DNA of 12,247 bases from JBAXGW01 sp037139195 (GCA_037139195.1 JBAXGW010000094.1:1-12247), one strand, 5' to 3'. Counted from the first letter of the stretch, positions 1 to 7,661 are shown. The notes: a model not told the origin generated them from the letters alone. Program-made: numbers and translations.

Positions 1-55
1 TTGACTGGTAAGTGCTTTAAATCGGCAACTGAAAGCTACACGCAAACCGTTACCG
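1..55 (+). mobile_element. attC site, right half only (start of cassette 0)
   Basis: The segment CTGAAAGCTACACGCAAACC followed by GTTACCG (49-55) resembles the right arm plus R' box of the other sites in the array, where GAAAAGCAAGTGGC is followed by a short spacer and GTTATAC. The left half lies outside the window, so pairing cannot be tested. The following cassette would begin at 50. Its end at 3485-3491 (CGGCAAC) is an imperfect complement of GTTACCG, weaker than the matches seen for the other cassettes. Confidence 0.55.
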
Positions 56-205
56 CCAAGTGTAAGAGGCAGACAACGACATAGTAAACCAGAGTGAAAG
101 GACAGAAAAACGAAATTTTGACAAGACAGGAAAGCCGACACTCAAGCCGACATTATATTTTTTATTTTTGCTACCACATATTTTTTCAAACAATTGCCTA
201 CCCAC

Positions 206-270
206 ATTGCACACATTACCAAAGCCCCACTAGCCAACGCTAAAGCCAAAGCTTTGTCAAAGAGTGCAAT
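206..270 (+). repeat. Structured hairpin repeat, copy 1 (left of RM system)
   Basis: This 65 bp element is about 75-80% identical to a second direct copy at 3301-3369. Ends ATTGCAC and GTGCAAT pair. Inside, TAGC-CAAC-GCTA forms a small hairpin and CAAAGCTTTG is palindromic. The unpaired or core blocks ACATTACCAAAGCCCCA and GTCAAAGAG are identical in the two copies, while the stems change on both sides. The two copies bracket the methyltransferase, endonuclease and controller genes. It may be a structured RNA, a mobile hairpin repeat, or the scar of module insertion. I do not recognise the family. Confidence 0.65.
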
Positions 271-292
271 TTTACCAATACTGAAAAGAAAA

Positions 293-324
293 TTTGGTTT
301 GTGAAAGAATTTTGATTAATTTTG
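293..324 (+). promoter_or_regulatory. Bacteroidota-type promoter of the methyltransferase gene
   Basis: A -33 element TTTG (293-296) is separated by 20 bases from a -7 element TAATTTTG (317-324), matching the Bacteroidota consensus TTTG-N19/20-TAnnTTTG. Transcription would start near 331, giving a leader of about 15 nt before the ATG at 346. This placement also argues against an upstream in-frame TTG at 322, which lies inside the -7 box. Confidence 0.6.
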
Positions 325-345
325 TTGCTTAAAGTCAACAATAAA

Positions 346-2220
346 ATGATAAAAAAAGGAATACTTAACCAACTTATACAAAATCACGACTTGATTAGTC
401 TTGAGCAACATTTGGTATATTCTTACTTGACAAACAACAAACTTAGTTTTGACAAAAACCCAATACTGACAAGCTATTTCAAGGATTTTGAGCAAGTACC
501 GCAACTGTATTTTGATACTTCGACACTTACTATTTCGACAATAAAGGAGCTTGAAAATCATCTTGAACTTATAATACCTGTAACTGACAGAAAATTTAAC
601 GGAGCTTTTTTTACCCCAGAATACATTATTGATTTCATAATAAACGAAGTTCAGCCACAAGAAAATCATAAAAACCTTGACCCAAGTTGTGGATGCGGTG
701 CTTTCTTAGTTGGTTTGACAGACTATTACAAAAGAACTTTTGGCAAAACAATAAAAAAAATAATTCAAGAAAATATTTATGGTTCTGATATACTTGAATA
801 CAATATCCATAGAGCTAAACTTATACTAACAATTTACGCTTTACAAAACGGAGAACAACTTGCAGACAGCGATTTCAATCTTTATCATCAAGACAGTTTA
901 AAAGCAAGTTGGGAACACCAATTTGATAATATTGTTGGCAATCCACCATATGTAAAATTTCAAGACCTAACTGACGAAAATAGAGCCTATTTAGCCAAGC
1001 ATTGGACAACGGTTGAAGGGGGAACTTTTAATTTATATTTTGCTTTTTTTGAACTTGGTTACAAGTTGTTAAAACCAACAGGAAAACTTGGCTACATAAC
1101 ACCTAATAACTATTTTACTTCACTTGCAGGGGAAGCAATTCGTAAATATTTTCAAGACAAAAAATGTGTTTCAAGGATTATCGATTTTAGCCACAAAAAA
1201 GTTTTTGATGCTCAAACTTATACAGCACTTACTTTTTTAAACAAACAAGAAAACGAAGCAATTACATTTGACAGAATTAAGGAGGGATACAGCCCTGAAG
1301 AGTTTTTGCCAAACGCAAACGGTTCACCTAATTACATAAAAAACCTTAATTTTAAAAAGTGGAGACTTCTGAAAACAGACGAACAACAAAATATAAAAAC
1401 AATAGAAACAATTGGCTTGCCAATTGGCAAACTGTTTGACATTTGCGTAGGTATAGCAACGTTAAAGGACGAAATATTTTTTATTGACAGCACTAAAACA
1501 AAAAATGATTGCTATATAAAAACAACTGACAAAGGAACATTTGAAATTGAAAAAGAAGCAGTAAAACCAGTTTACAAAATTTCTGATTTCAAAACACAAG
1601 AAGAAGCCGAGCAAAATACAAGGAAAATTATTTTTCCATATATCATAAAAAAAGGAATTGCTACCGCAATTCCTGAAAATGATTTTAAAAATAAATTTCC
1701 AAAATGTTATGCTTATCTTTTGACTGAAAAAGAAAATTTATTAGCAAGAGATAAAGGAAAAGTTACCTATAACCCTTTCTTTGTTTGGGGCAGAACTCAA
1801 GGACTTACTAGGATTGGAAAGAAAATTTTAAATCCTACATTCAGCTTACACCCAAGATTTTTATTAGTTGAAGAACCCGTAGCTTTTTTCACTAATGGTT
1901 ATGGACTTTTTTTTCGTGAACCAGAAATTCAAGGTCTGTTCGATGAACCTATTAATCCAATAAGCAAAATAGAAAACATAGACGTAGTCCAGAAAATTTT
2001 AAACTCTTTTGTAATGGATTATTATGTAACAAAAACAAGCGTTGCAATTGAAGGCGGTTATCCATGTTATCAAAAAAATTTCATTGAGAAATTTACAATT
2101 CCTGAATTAACTCAAGAAGAAATAAATACTATTAGGAATTTTTCCAATCCACAAGAAATTGACGAATTTTTAGTGGAGAAGTATCATTTGAATTTACCGG
2201 TACCAAACCTTGTAGAATAA
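346..2220 (+). CDS. Type II DNA adenine-N6 methyltransferase (gamma class)
   Basis: This 624-aa protein should transfer a methyl group from S-adenosylmethionine to adenine N6 in a specific DNA site, protecting host DNA. Motif order X-I-IV defines the gamma class: motif X NGAFFTPEYI (residues 85-94), motif I LDPSCGCGAF (111-120) for SAM binding, and catalytic motif IV NPPY (199-202) in VGNPPYVKF. The long C-terminal half (about 300-624) is where target recognition normally lies in this class. The length fits Eco57I/TaqI-type stand-alone methyltransferases. I chose ATG 346 because an in-frame TTG at 322 falls in the promoter. The 3' end overlaps the convergent endonuclease gene by 37 bp. With the C protein and endonuclease it forms a type II restriction-modification cassette. 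Recognition sequence unknown. Confidence 0.92.
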   Translation: MIKKGILNQLIQNHDLISLEQHLVYSYLTNNKLSFDKNPILTSYFKDFEQVPQLYFDTSTLTISTIKELENHLELIIPVTDRKFNGAFFTPEYIIDFIINEVQPQENHKNLDPSCGCGAFLVGLTDYYKRTFGKTIKKIIQENIYGSDILEYNIHRAKLILTIYALQNGEQLADSDFNLYHQDSLKASWEHQFDNIVGNPPYVKFQDLTDENRAYLAKHWTTVEGGTFNLYFAFFELGYKLLKPTGKLGYITPNNYFTSLAGEAIRKYFQDKKCVSRIIDFSHKKVFDAQTYTALTFLNKQENEAITFDRIKEGYSPEEFLPNANGSPNYIKNLNFKKWRLLKTDEQQNIKTIETIGLPIGKLFDICVGIATLKDEIFFIDSTKTKNDCYIKTTDKGTFEIEKEAVKPVYKISDFKTQEEAEQNTRKIIFPYIIKKGIATAIPENDFKNKFPKCYAYLLTEKENLLARDKGKVTYNPFFVWGRTQGLTRIGKKILNPTFSLHPRFLLVEEPVAFFTNGYGLFFREPEIQGLFDEPINPISKIENIDVVQKILNSFVMDYYVTKTSVAIEGGYPCYQKNFIEKFTIPELTQEEINTIRNFSNPQEIDEFLVEKYHLNLPVPNLVE

Positions 2221-3023
2221 ATTTTCAGTAAATCGGAAATAAAATACGGGAAACTTAAATTTTGTATTGTGGCTATTGAATTTGAAGGCAGTAGATTATC
2301 TTTCTTTAATTCTGCATCAGTATTGTAAACTTTCGGAATCTTCTGACTAAAATCAACGATTAATAAACAAACTCTTTCGTATTTAAAATGGTCACCTGTT
2401 GTCGTTGCTCGATTATTTACGGCTGCAAAAGAAAGCAAGTATTTCTCAATGTGTTTAGCAACGCCTTTGACATTCTTGTATTTTATTTGTTTGTTATTTG
2501 CGGATGTGCTATCATATTCATTTACCGCAATCATATAAAATTCACCCAAAACCATTTTGGGACAACGTAAATGCAAATTTAATGCTTCAGCAAATGTTCT
2601 TTCATAAAGCGTGTCAAAGTTTTTTGCCGAACTACTCAATTGACTACGAACATTTATTGATAAAGATTTTTCAGTTAAATCGAAACCGTATTTATCTTCT
2701 TGTCCGTAAAGTATTCCTTGAAAATTGAGAATTTCTTTTTTTTGTTTAACATTATTTGGTGTAACACAAACATCTTGGTCTTTTTTCTTAAAAAAACCAG
2801 AAAGTGACAATTCACCATTTGATTGTTCGTAAGGTGGATTAAGCAAATCAGGATTTACTTTATTGCGAATTAATTCTGCTTTTACAACTTCGTGTAATAA
2901 TTTTATTGGTTTCTGACTTCTAATGAGATTGTTTTTCCCTTCTGTTCCAGATTTTTTAATTGCAGCCTCAATTGACTTTTTAATATCATTTACTGCTTGT
3001 TGAAGTGTTATCAAATTCGTCAT
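2184..3023 (-). CDS. Putative type II restriction endonuclease partner
   Basis: This 279-aa protein is not recognised at family level by eye. Restriction activity is inferred from position: its start overlaps the controller-protein gene by 38 bp and its end overlaps the methyltransferase by 37 bp, the compact layout of C-R/M type II systems. A conserved-looking core runs from GFDL (113-116) through SINVRSQ (122-128) to NFDTLYERTFAEALNLH (135-151). The RSQ-x-x-S spacing followed by an ERTxxEA helix is loosely reminiscent of XhoI/PaeR7I-type enzymes, but no clear PD-(D/E)xK triad is visible because the usual ExK position reads NVR. It could use a degenerate nuclease fold or another one. No signal peptide or membrane segment. 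Expression is expected to be delayed through the C protein. Confidence 0.6.
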   Translation of the reverse strand: MTNLITLQQAVNDIKKSIEAAIKKSGTEGKNNLIRSQKPIKLLHEVVKAELIRNKVNPDLLNPPYEQSNGELSLSGFFKKKDQDVCVTPNNVKQKKEILNFQGILYGQEDKYGFDLTEKSLSINVRSQLSSSAKNFDTLYERTFAEALNLHLRCPKMVLGEFYMIAVNEYDSTSANNKQIKYKNVKGVAKHIEKYLLSFAAVNNRATTTGDHFKYERVCLLIVDFSQKIPKVYNTDAELKKDNLLPSNSIATIQNLSFPYFISDLLKIYSTRFGTGKFK

Positions 3024-3225
3024 AGTTAAAAAACTCTTTAAGTGTTACATTTAGGGCTGTGGCTATTTTTTCAATATTCATAATAGAAATGTTTCTTTGC
3101 CCATTTTCCACACTTGCTATATAACTTCTATCTAAATCAGCGGTATATGCTAAATCTTTTTGAGACATACTTGCTAATTCACGAAGATTTTTTATTCGTA
3201 ATCCGATTTTTGATTTTACATCCAT
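2986..3225 (-). CDS. RM controller (C) protein, Xre-family HTH
   Basis: This 79-aa regulator is typical in size for C proteins, which time endonuclease expression after entry into a new host. An HTH_3/Xre fold fills residues 8-66: SQKDLAYTADLDRSYIASVE (21-40) holds the helix-turn-helix, and LDRSYI closely matches the recognition helix of C.Esp1396I-type proteins (LDRTYI). ENGQRNIS (40-47) and the closing LKEFF are also typical of the family. The gene ends 38 bp inside the start of the endonuclease gene, so the two are probably co-transcribed and translationally coupled. Matching C-boxes lie 23 bp upstream of the start. By family behaviour it should activate its own C-R operon at low level and repress it at high level. 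Confidence 0.88.
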   Translation of the reverse strand: MDVKSKIGLRIKNLRELASMSQKDLAYTADLDRSYIASVENGQRNISIMNIEKIATALNVTLKEFFNYDEFDNTSTSSK

Positions 3226-3247
3226 AATGCAAAATTGATTAATTGCT

Positions 3248-3272
3248 GACTATAAATCAAAGACTATAAGTA
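3248..3272 (-). promoter_or_regulatory. C-box operator pair for the controller protein
   Basis: On the - strand two C-box half-palindromes stand in tandem: TACTTATAGTC (3272-3262) and GATTTATAGTC (3258-3248), separated by three bases. The layout closely resembles the known Esp1396I operator, where GACTTATAGTC is followed by a second TTATAGTC-type box. The tandem begins 23 bp upstream of the controller start codon, as expected for an autoregulatory operator covering the promoter. The recognition helix of the adjacent C protein also matches that family. Confidence 0.82.
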
Positions 3273-3300
3273 ACATTGAAAATTATTTTTATCTTTGCAT

Positions 3301-3369
3301 TTTGCAAGCACATTACCAAAGCCCCAGGAGCCAACGCTCCAACCAAAGCCTAGTCAAAGAGCTTGCAAA
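3301..3369 (+). repeat. Structured hairpin repeat, copy 2 (right of RM system)
   Basis: This is the second, 69 bp copy of the element at 206-270, in the same orientation. Its outer arms TTTGCAAGC and GCTTGCAAA pair perfectly over 9 bp, and an inner hairpin GGAGC-CAAC-GCTCC replaces the TAGC-CAAC-GCTA of copy 1. Both stems therefore keep pairing with different bases. A TATCTTTG box at 3290-3297, resembling a Bacteroidota -7 element without an obvious -33, sits just before it and would start a transcript reading through the repeat. No gene follows for 340 bp apart from the attC site. Confidence 0.68.
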
Positions 3370-3484
3370 GCCAACGCATCAAGAAAAATTGTTTTTAAAA
3401 ATTTTGCCGACACTAAAAAAAATAAAAAACGCTGACACACGAGCCGACAATGAAAGACACGACAGAAACAGAAAAACACCTAGT

Positions 3485-3619
3485 CGGCAACACGCATTTG
3501 CTGTCAGTGGAGGGTTTGTGGCTCGTTGGACAGGAAAGAGGCAAGGCAAACTTTAGTGCTTTCTATAAAGTTTATCGGTTAAAAATCGCCACCGAACAGC
3601 AAGTGCGAGAACGTTATGC
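3485..3619 (+). mobile_element. attC site between cassettes 0 and 1
   Basis: R'' CGGCAAC (3485-3491) and R' GTTATGC (3613-3619) enclose a 135 bp imperfect palindrome. The left arm GCATTTGCTGTCAGTGG pairs with the right arm CCACCGAACAGCAAGTGC with two mismatches and one extra base, the typical attC asymmetry. The long loop contains a second perfect hairpin, AAACTTTA (3548-3555) with TAAAGTTT (3566-3573). Part of the left half (GGACAGGAAAG) recurs in the partial site at the window end. R'' and R' mismatch each other here because they come from different cassettes. Confidence 0.8.
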
Positions 3620-3649
3620 CTCACCCTAAGAGACGACACCGCAGACAAT

Positions 3650-3680
3650 ATTGAATTGAATATAAAAAAATGTAACTTTG
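3650..3680 (+). promoter_or_regulatory. Bacteroidota-type promoter of cassette 1 operon
   Basis: ATTG at 3650-3653 is followed after exactly 19 bases by TAACTTTG (3673-3680), an excellent match to the Bacteroidota housekeeping consensus. Transcription should begin around 3687, about 21 nt before the ATG at 3708. The promoter lies inside the cassette, 31 bp past the attC site, so the operon should be expressed wherever the cassette sits in the array. Confidence 0.78.
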
Positions 3681-3707
3681 CGACAATAAAAATTAGAAAT
3701 AAATATA

Positions 3708-4700
3708 ATGGCAAAATCTCTGAATAACAATCTTAAAAAAGCCAAAGCAGGTAAAAATGACGAATTTTACACCGAGCTGACAGATATTGAAAAGGAGTTA
3801 CGACACTACAAAGACCATTTTAAAGACAAAACTGTTTTTTGCAATTGCGATGACCCAAGAATTAGTAATTTCTTTCATTATTTTTCACATAAATTTGAAG
3901 ATTTAGGACTAAAACGTCTTATTACAACTTGTTACAAAAATCAAGAGCGAGATTTATTCAGTGAACACAAGTCTGAAAGTGCCATTTGGCTTGAATACAA
4001 TGGCGACAAAAATGGGGACAGAGTGCCAAACCCAGAAGAAATCGGAATACATAAATTAAAAGGCGATGGAGATTTTAGATGTACGGAAAGTATCGACTTG
4101 CTAACGCAAGCCGATATTATTGTTACAAATCCGCCTTTTTCACTTTTTCGTGAGTATGTGGCTCAACTAATTCAATATGACAAGAAATTTCTTATTATTG
4201 GAAATCAAAACAACTTTACTTACAAAGAGATATTCAAACTTGTAAAAGATAATAAAATTTGGGCCGGTGTTGACAATGGTGGAACAAAATGGTTTAAAGT
4301 TCCCGACCATTACGACATACAAACAGAAACAAGAATTAAAACTATTGATGGACAAAAGTATTTTAGTATGGGGAGTGTTTATTGGTTTACCAATTTAGAC
4401 ACAAGAAAACGACACGAAGATATTATTCTTTATAAAACGTATTATGGTAATGAAAGTGAATATCCAACTTATGAAAATTATGATGCAATCAACGTAAACA
4501 AAGTTGCCGATATTCCGATGGATTATAAAGGTTTAATGGGTGTTCCTATAACTTTCATTGATAAATACAATCCCGAACAATTTGAAATTTTAGGCATTGA
4601 CAGAGTTTTAGTTGAAGAAGCAACAGGTAAAGTAAGTCATTTTCGCATAAATGGTAATGAGATTTATGCAAGAGTAATTATTAGAAATAGAAGAATATGA
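3708..4700 (+). CDS. EcoRI-type adenine-specific DNA methyltransferase
   Basis: This 330-aa protein resembles M.EcoRI over its whole length and is close to it in size. The N-terminal signature KAKAGKNDEFYTELTDIEKE (11-30) and NCDDPRISNFFHYF (46-59) parallel M.EcoRI, and the catalytic motif IV reads TNPPF (140-144). It should methylate adenine N6 in an unidentified DNA site. Its companion is not an EcoRI-like endonuclease: it leads an operon with a RhuM protein, a DUF262-HNH nuclease and a membrane protein. The stop overlaps the next start (ATGA at 4697-4700), indicating translational coupling. The start is the first ATG after a strong promoter. In this context it probably supplies the self-marking activity for the downstream nuclease, which is inference. 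Confidence 0.93.
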   Translation: MAKSLNNNLKKAKAGKNDEFYTELTDIEKELRHYKDHFKDKTVFCNCDDPRISNFFHYFSHKFEDLGLKRLITTCYKNQERDLFSEHKSESAIWLEYNGDKNGDRVPNPEEIGIHKLKGDGDFRCTESIDLLTQADIIVTNPPFSLFREYVAQLIQYDKKFLIIGNQNNFTYKEIFKLVKDNKIWAGVDNGGTKWFKVPDHYDIQTETRIKTIDGQKYFSMGSVYWFTNLDTRKRHEDIILYKTYYGNESEYPTYENYDAINVNKVADIPMDYKGLMGVPITFIDKYNPEQFEILGIDRVLVEEATGKVSHFRINGNEIYARVIIRNRRI

Positions 4701-5713
4701 AAAACGAAAACAATATACTGCTATATACTACGCCAAAAGGCAATATTAATATAAGTGTACGATTTGAAAACGAAACATTTTGGCTTACACAAAAAGCGAT
4801 GGCTAAGCTGTTTGGTGTTGAAGTTCCAGCAATTAGTAAGCATTTAAAAAATATATATTCCGAAAAAGAATTAACCGAAGATACGACTATTTCCAAAATG
4901 GAAACAGTCGTAAATAGAGGATTTAGAGGAGAGGTTCTCGAGTATATTGATTTTTATTCTTTAGACGTAGTAATTGCAGTGGGATATAGGGTAAATAGTA
5001 AACAAGCAACTGCATTTAGGATTTGGGCTACCACAACACTCAAAGAGTTTATTATCAAGGGTTTCGTGTTAGATGACGAGCGTTTAAAACAAGGTAAAAC
5101 ATTTGGCAAAGATTATTTTGATGAGTTACTTCAAAGAATTAGGGAAATCAGGGCTAGTGAAAAGCGCTTTTATCAAAAAATAAAAGATTTGTTCAAGTTG
5201 AGTGACGATTATGCTACAACCACAACAGAAACTGAGCAGTTTTTTGCCTTTGTACAAAATAAATTGCTATATGCTGTAACACAACAAACAGCTGCTGAAA
5301 TAATTATTAACCGTGCAGATGCACAAATGCTGAACATGGGTTTAACAACCTTTAAGGGAAGTAGGGTTCGCAAAGAAGATATATTTATAGCCAAAAACTA
5401 TTTGACTGAAAAAGAAATAGATACATTAAATAGGTTGGTATCTTTATTTTTGGATACAGCAGAGTTGCGAATACAAAATGAAGAAATACTTACTCTCGAT
5501 TATTGGAAAATAGAAACTGATAATTTATTAACTTTTAGCAAAAAACCAATATTAGAAGGTGCTGGAAAGATTAGTCATAAGCAAATGGAAGCAAAAGTGA
5601 GTAAAGTTTATTTAGATTTTGATACGAACAGAAAAAAAATAGAAGCCATAGCGGAAGATGAAATGGAGCAAGATGCAATAAAGAAATTACTCAATAAAGC
5701 AAAGAAAAAGTAA
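4697..5713 (+). CDS. RhuM-family protein
   Basis: This 338-aa cytoplasmic protein belongs to the virulence RhuM family. Visible signatures are the N-terminal FWLTQKAMAKLFGV (28-41) followed by ISKHLKNI, which looks like a helix-turn-helix DNA-binding segment, and VVIAVGYRVNSKQATAFRIW (91-110), the most characteristic block of the family. A charged helical region (about 140-170) and a lysine-rich tail follow. No membrane segments or signal peptide. The molecular role of RhuM proteins is not established; members often occur near restriction or other defence genes. It overlaps the methyltransferase gene by 4 bp and ends one base before the DUF262-HNH start, so all three are probably made together. 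A role as a DNA-binding or specificity partner is inference. Confidence 0.9.
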   Translation: MKNENNILLYTTPKGNINISVRFENETFWLTQKAMAKLFGVEVPAISKHLKNIYSEKELTEDTTISKMETVVNRGFRGEVLEYIDFYSLDVVIAVGYRVNSKQATAFRIWATTTLKEFIIKGFVLDDERLKQGKTFGKDYFDELLQRIREIRASEKRFYQKIKDLFKLSDDYATTTTETEQFFAFVQNKLLYAVTQQTAAEIIINRADAQMLNMGLTTFKGSRVRKEDIFIAKNYLTEKEIDTLNRLVSLFLDTAELRIQNEEILTLDYWKIETDNLLTFSKKPILEGAGKISHKQMEAKVSKVYLDFDTNRKKIEAIAEDEMEQDAIKKLLNKAKKK

Positions 5714-5714
5714 T

Positions 5715-6797
5715 ATGAAAATTGAACTTAAAGAAATATCAATTAAAGAAGTTTCAATCGGCTATGTAAACAACAACGAAGAAGGAGTTGTTGGTTATGG
5801 TGGCAAACTTAATATTCGCCCGAAATATCAACGTGAATTTGTTTACAAAGACAAACAGCGTGATTCAGTTATTGAAACTGTTCAAAAGAGTTTTCCTTTA
5901 AATGTAATGTATTGGGTAAAAAATGCAGATGATACTTACGAAGTTTTAGACGGACAACAAAGAACAATAAGTATTTGTGAATATGTTTCGGGTAGTTTTT
6001 CTTTAAACTCAATGTATTTCAACAATCTTACAGACATTGAGCAAAAACAAATTTTGGATTACAAGCTAATGGTTTACTTCTGTGAAGGAAACGATAAAGA
6101 AAAATTAGATTGGTTTAAGACGATAAACATTGCTGGAGAAAAACTAACAAATCAAGAGTTAAGAAACGCTATATATACGGGCACTTGGCTGACAGAAGCA
6201 AAAAAATATTTCAGCAAAACAGGTTGCCCTGCATATAATATCGGTAACGATTATATGACAGGTTCGCCAATTCGACAAGATTATTTAGAAACGGCAATAA
6301 GTTGGTTAAGCAATGACAATATTGAGCAATATATGGCGGTAAATCAACACAAACCAAATGCGGGTGAATTGTGGTTGTATTTCACGAGTTTAATGACTTG
6401 GATAAAAGTTGTTTTTCCAAAATATCGCAAAGAAATGAAAGGCATAAATTATGGTTTTCTTTATAATAACTACAAAGACAAACAATTTGATGCAAAGAAA
6501 CTTGAAGAAGAAATCACAATTTTAATGCAAGACGAAGATGTAACTAAAAAATCAGGCATTTACGAATACGTTTTGACACGAAACGAGAAATATTTAAGTA
6601 TTCGAGCATTCACAGACAAACAAAAACGAGAAGCATACGAAAGACAAAAAGGAATTTGTGTAAAATGTAATGTTGAGTTTGAGTTAAACGAAATGGAAGC
6701 CGACCACATTACACCTTGGCACGAGGGAGGAAAAACAACATCAGATAATTGCCAAATGCTATGTAAACACGATAACAGAATAAAAAGTGGTAAATAA
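5715..6797 (+). CDS. DUF262-HNH endonuclease
   Basis: This 360-aa protein joins an N-terminal DUF262 domain, related to the NTPase part of GmrSD/SspE/BrxU-type nucleases, to a C-terminal HNH nuclease domain. DUF262 motifs are YQREFVY (38-44) and LDGQQRT (78-84). The HNH region starts with the CxxC pair at C315 and C318, continues with EADHITPWHEGG (328-339, catalytic H331), N345 and LC at 349-350, and ends NRIKSGK. The usual second Cys of the final LCxxC is D353, so one zinc ligand appears changed. It should cut DNA, probably with nucleotide-dependent control by the DUF262 half. One base separates it from RhuM and 15 bases from the next gene. Pairing with an adenine methyltransferase suggests restriction of unmarked DNA, though modification-dependent cutting is possible. 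Confidence 0.9.
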   Translation: MKIELKEISIKEVSIGYVNNNEEGVVGYGGKLNIRPKYQREFVYKDKQRDSVIETVQKSFPLNVMYWVKNADDTYEVLDGQQRTISICEYVSGSFSLNSMYFNNLTDIEQKQILDYKLMVYFCEGNDKEKLDWFKTINIAGEKLTNQELRNAIYTGTWLTEAKKYFSKTGCPAYNIGNDYMTGSPIRQDYLETAISWLSNDNIEQYMAVNQHKPNAGELWLYFTSLMTWIKVVFPKYRKEMKGINYGFLYNNYKDKQFDAKKLEEEITILMQDEDVTKKSGIYEYVLTRNEKYLSIRAFTDKQKREAYERQKGICVKCNVEFELNEMEADHITPWHEGGKTTSDNCQMLCKHDNRIKSGK

Positions 6798-6812
6798 GTT
6801 ATATTAAGTAGT

Positions 6813-7640
6813 ATGTTAGACAATCAAAATACCGTTCAAAAAATTATTAATTCGCTTTCCAACATTACGTTTGAATTTGATTTTGAATTGATGAAAAAAG
6901 AAATGGTATTGGAGGAAGTTCAAAAATCAGTATTAGAAGAACTAGGCAAAGAAAAAGTACAGGAAAATTTCAATAATGGAATTTTTAAAATCAAAATGCC
7001 TAACGGCAATTTAATTGACTCAAATTCCATATATAAGCATAGTATAGAGAATAATATTAAAGAACCTATTCTTTTTATAAATCCTAATTTCAGTTATGTT
7101 CAATGGGTTGTAAAAAAAGATTTCGTTAGACCTCAAATAAAAAACCACATAAAAAGTCAATTAACAAGCAATAGGGACATTAATCTTGATGAACTTCAAA
7201 AAGATTTATTAATTGAAGAGATGAAAGATAAGAAAATTGAGGGGTGTTTTAACAAACTTCCAATAAAAACAAGCAATCAAATAAGTGAAGGGAAATTTCA
7301 TATTCAATCTTCTTGTTCTCGTGAAAGTGCTATTGGTATGTTAAACGAAGTAATCAAGGAATTAAAAGTAGATGCTAAGAAATATATAAAAGGTAAAATA
7401 AAACGTGACATTAAATATATTATAATTTATATTCTTTTTGTTTCTTTTATAACTGGTTTATGGTTTGAAAATAAACAAATTAAAACTATACCGTTATGGA
7501 TTTCAGATATAATTAGTATCCTTTTATTTTTAGTTCCCTTTATTTTGAGAATAATTAATCTATCCTTTTTTAATTCGTTGTTTTTCAAAAAAAAAGCAGA
7601 AAAAAAATATGAAAAGGATTTTTTTGACAAACTAAATTAA
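6813..7640 (+). CDS. Unrecognised protein with two C-terminal TM helices
   Basis: I do not recognise this 275-aa protein. The first 200 residues are charged, mixed alpha/beta in appearance and without a signal peptide. Two hydrophobic segments follow, at about 202-217 (YIIIYILFVSFITGLW) and 228-250 (rich in I, L and F), then a lysine-rich tail (259-268). This predicts an inner-membrane hairpin with the large N-terminal domain and the short tail both cytoplasmic. It is the last gene of the cassette 1 operon, 15 bp after the nuclease gene and 21 bp before the attC site. A soluble sensor domain on a membrane hairpin at the end of a defence-like operon would suit a membrane-disrupting effector, but that is inference. 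It might equally be an unrelated passenger. Confidence 0.75.
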   Translation: MLDNQNTVQKIINSLSNITFEFDFELMKKEMVLEEVQKSVLEELGKEKVQENFNNGIFKIKMPNGNLIDSNSIYKHSIENNIKEPILFINPNFSYVQWVVKKDFVRPQIKNHIKSQLTSNRDINLDELQKDLLIEEMKDKKIEGCFNKLPIKTSNQISEGKFHIQSSCSRESAIGMLNEVIKELKVDAKKYIKGKIKRDIKYIIIYILFVSFITGLWFENKQIKTIPLWISDIISILLFLVPFILRIINLSFFNSLFFKKKAEKKYEKDFFDKLN

Positions 7641-7661
7641 CAATGAAAATAAAGGGCGAAG

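Noticed and set aside
322..345. TTG start for the methyltransferase
   Set aside because: The codon lies inside the predicted -7 promoter element, so the transcript would begin downstream of it.
316..669. A 117-codon - strand reading frame
   Set aside because: It is antisense to the well-supported methyltransferase and has low-complexity, non-protein-like composition.
2184..3023. Naming the endonuclease as an XhoI/PaeR7I isoschizomer
   Set aside because: Only loose spacing similarity (RSQ...ERTxxEA) is visible; catalytic residues do not line up by eye.
3302..3556. An 84-codon + strand reading frame
   Set aside because: It runs across the hairpin repeat and the left half of an attC site, and its composition reflects these elements; no protein-like features.
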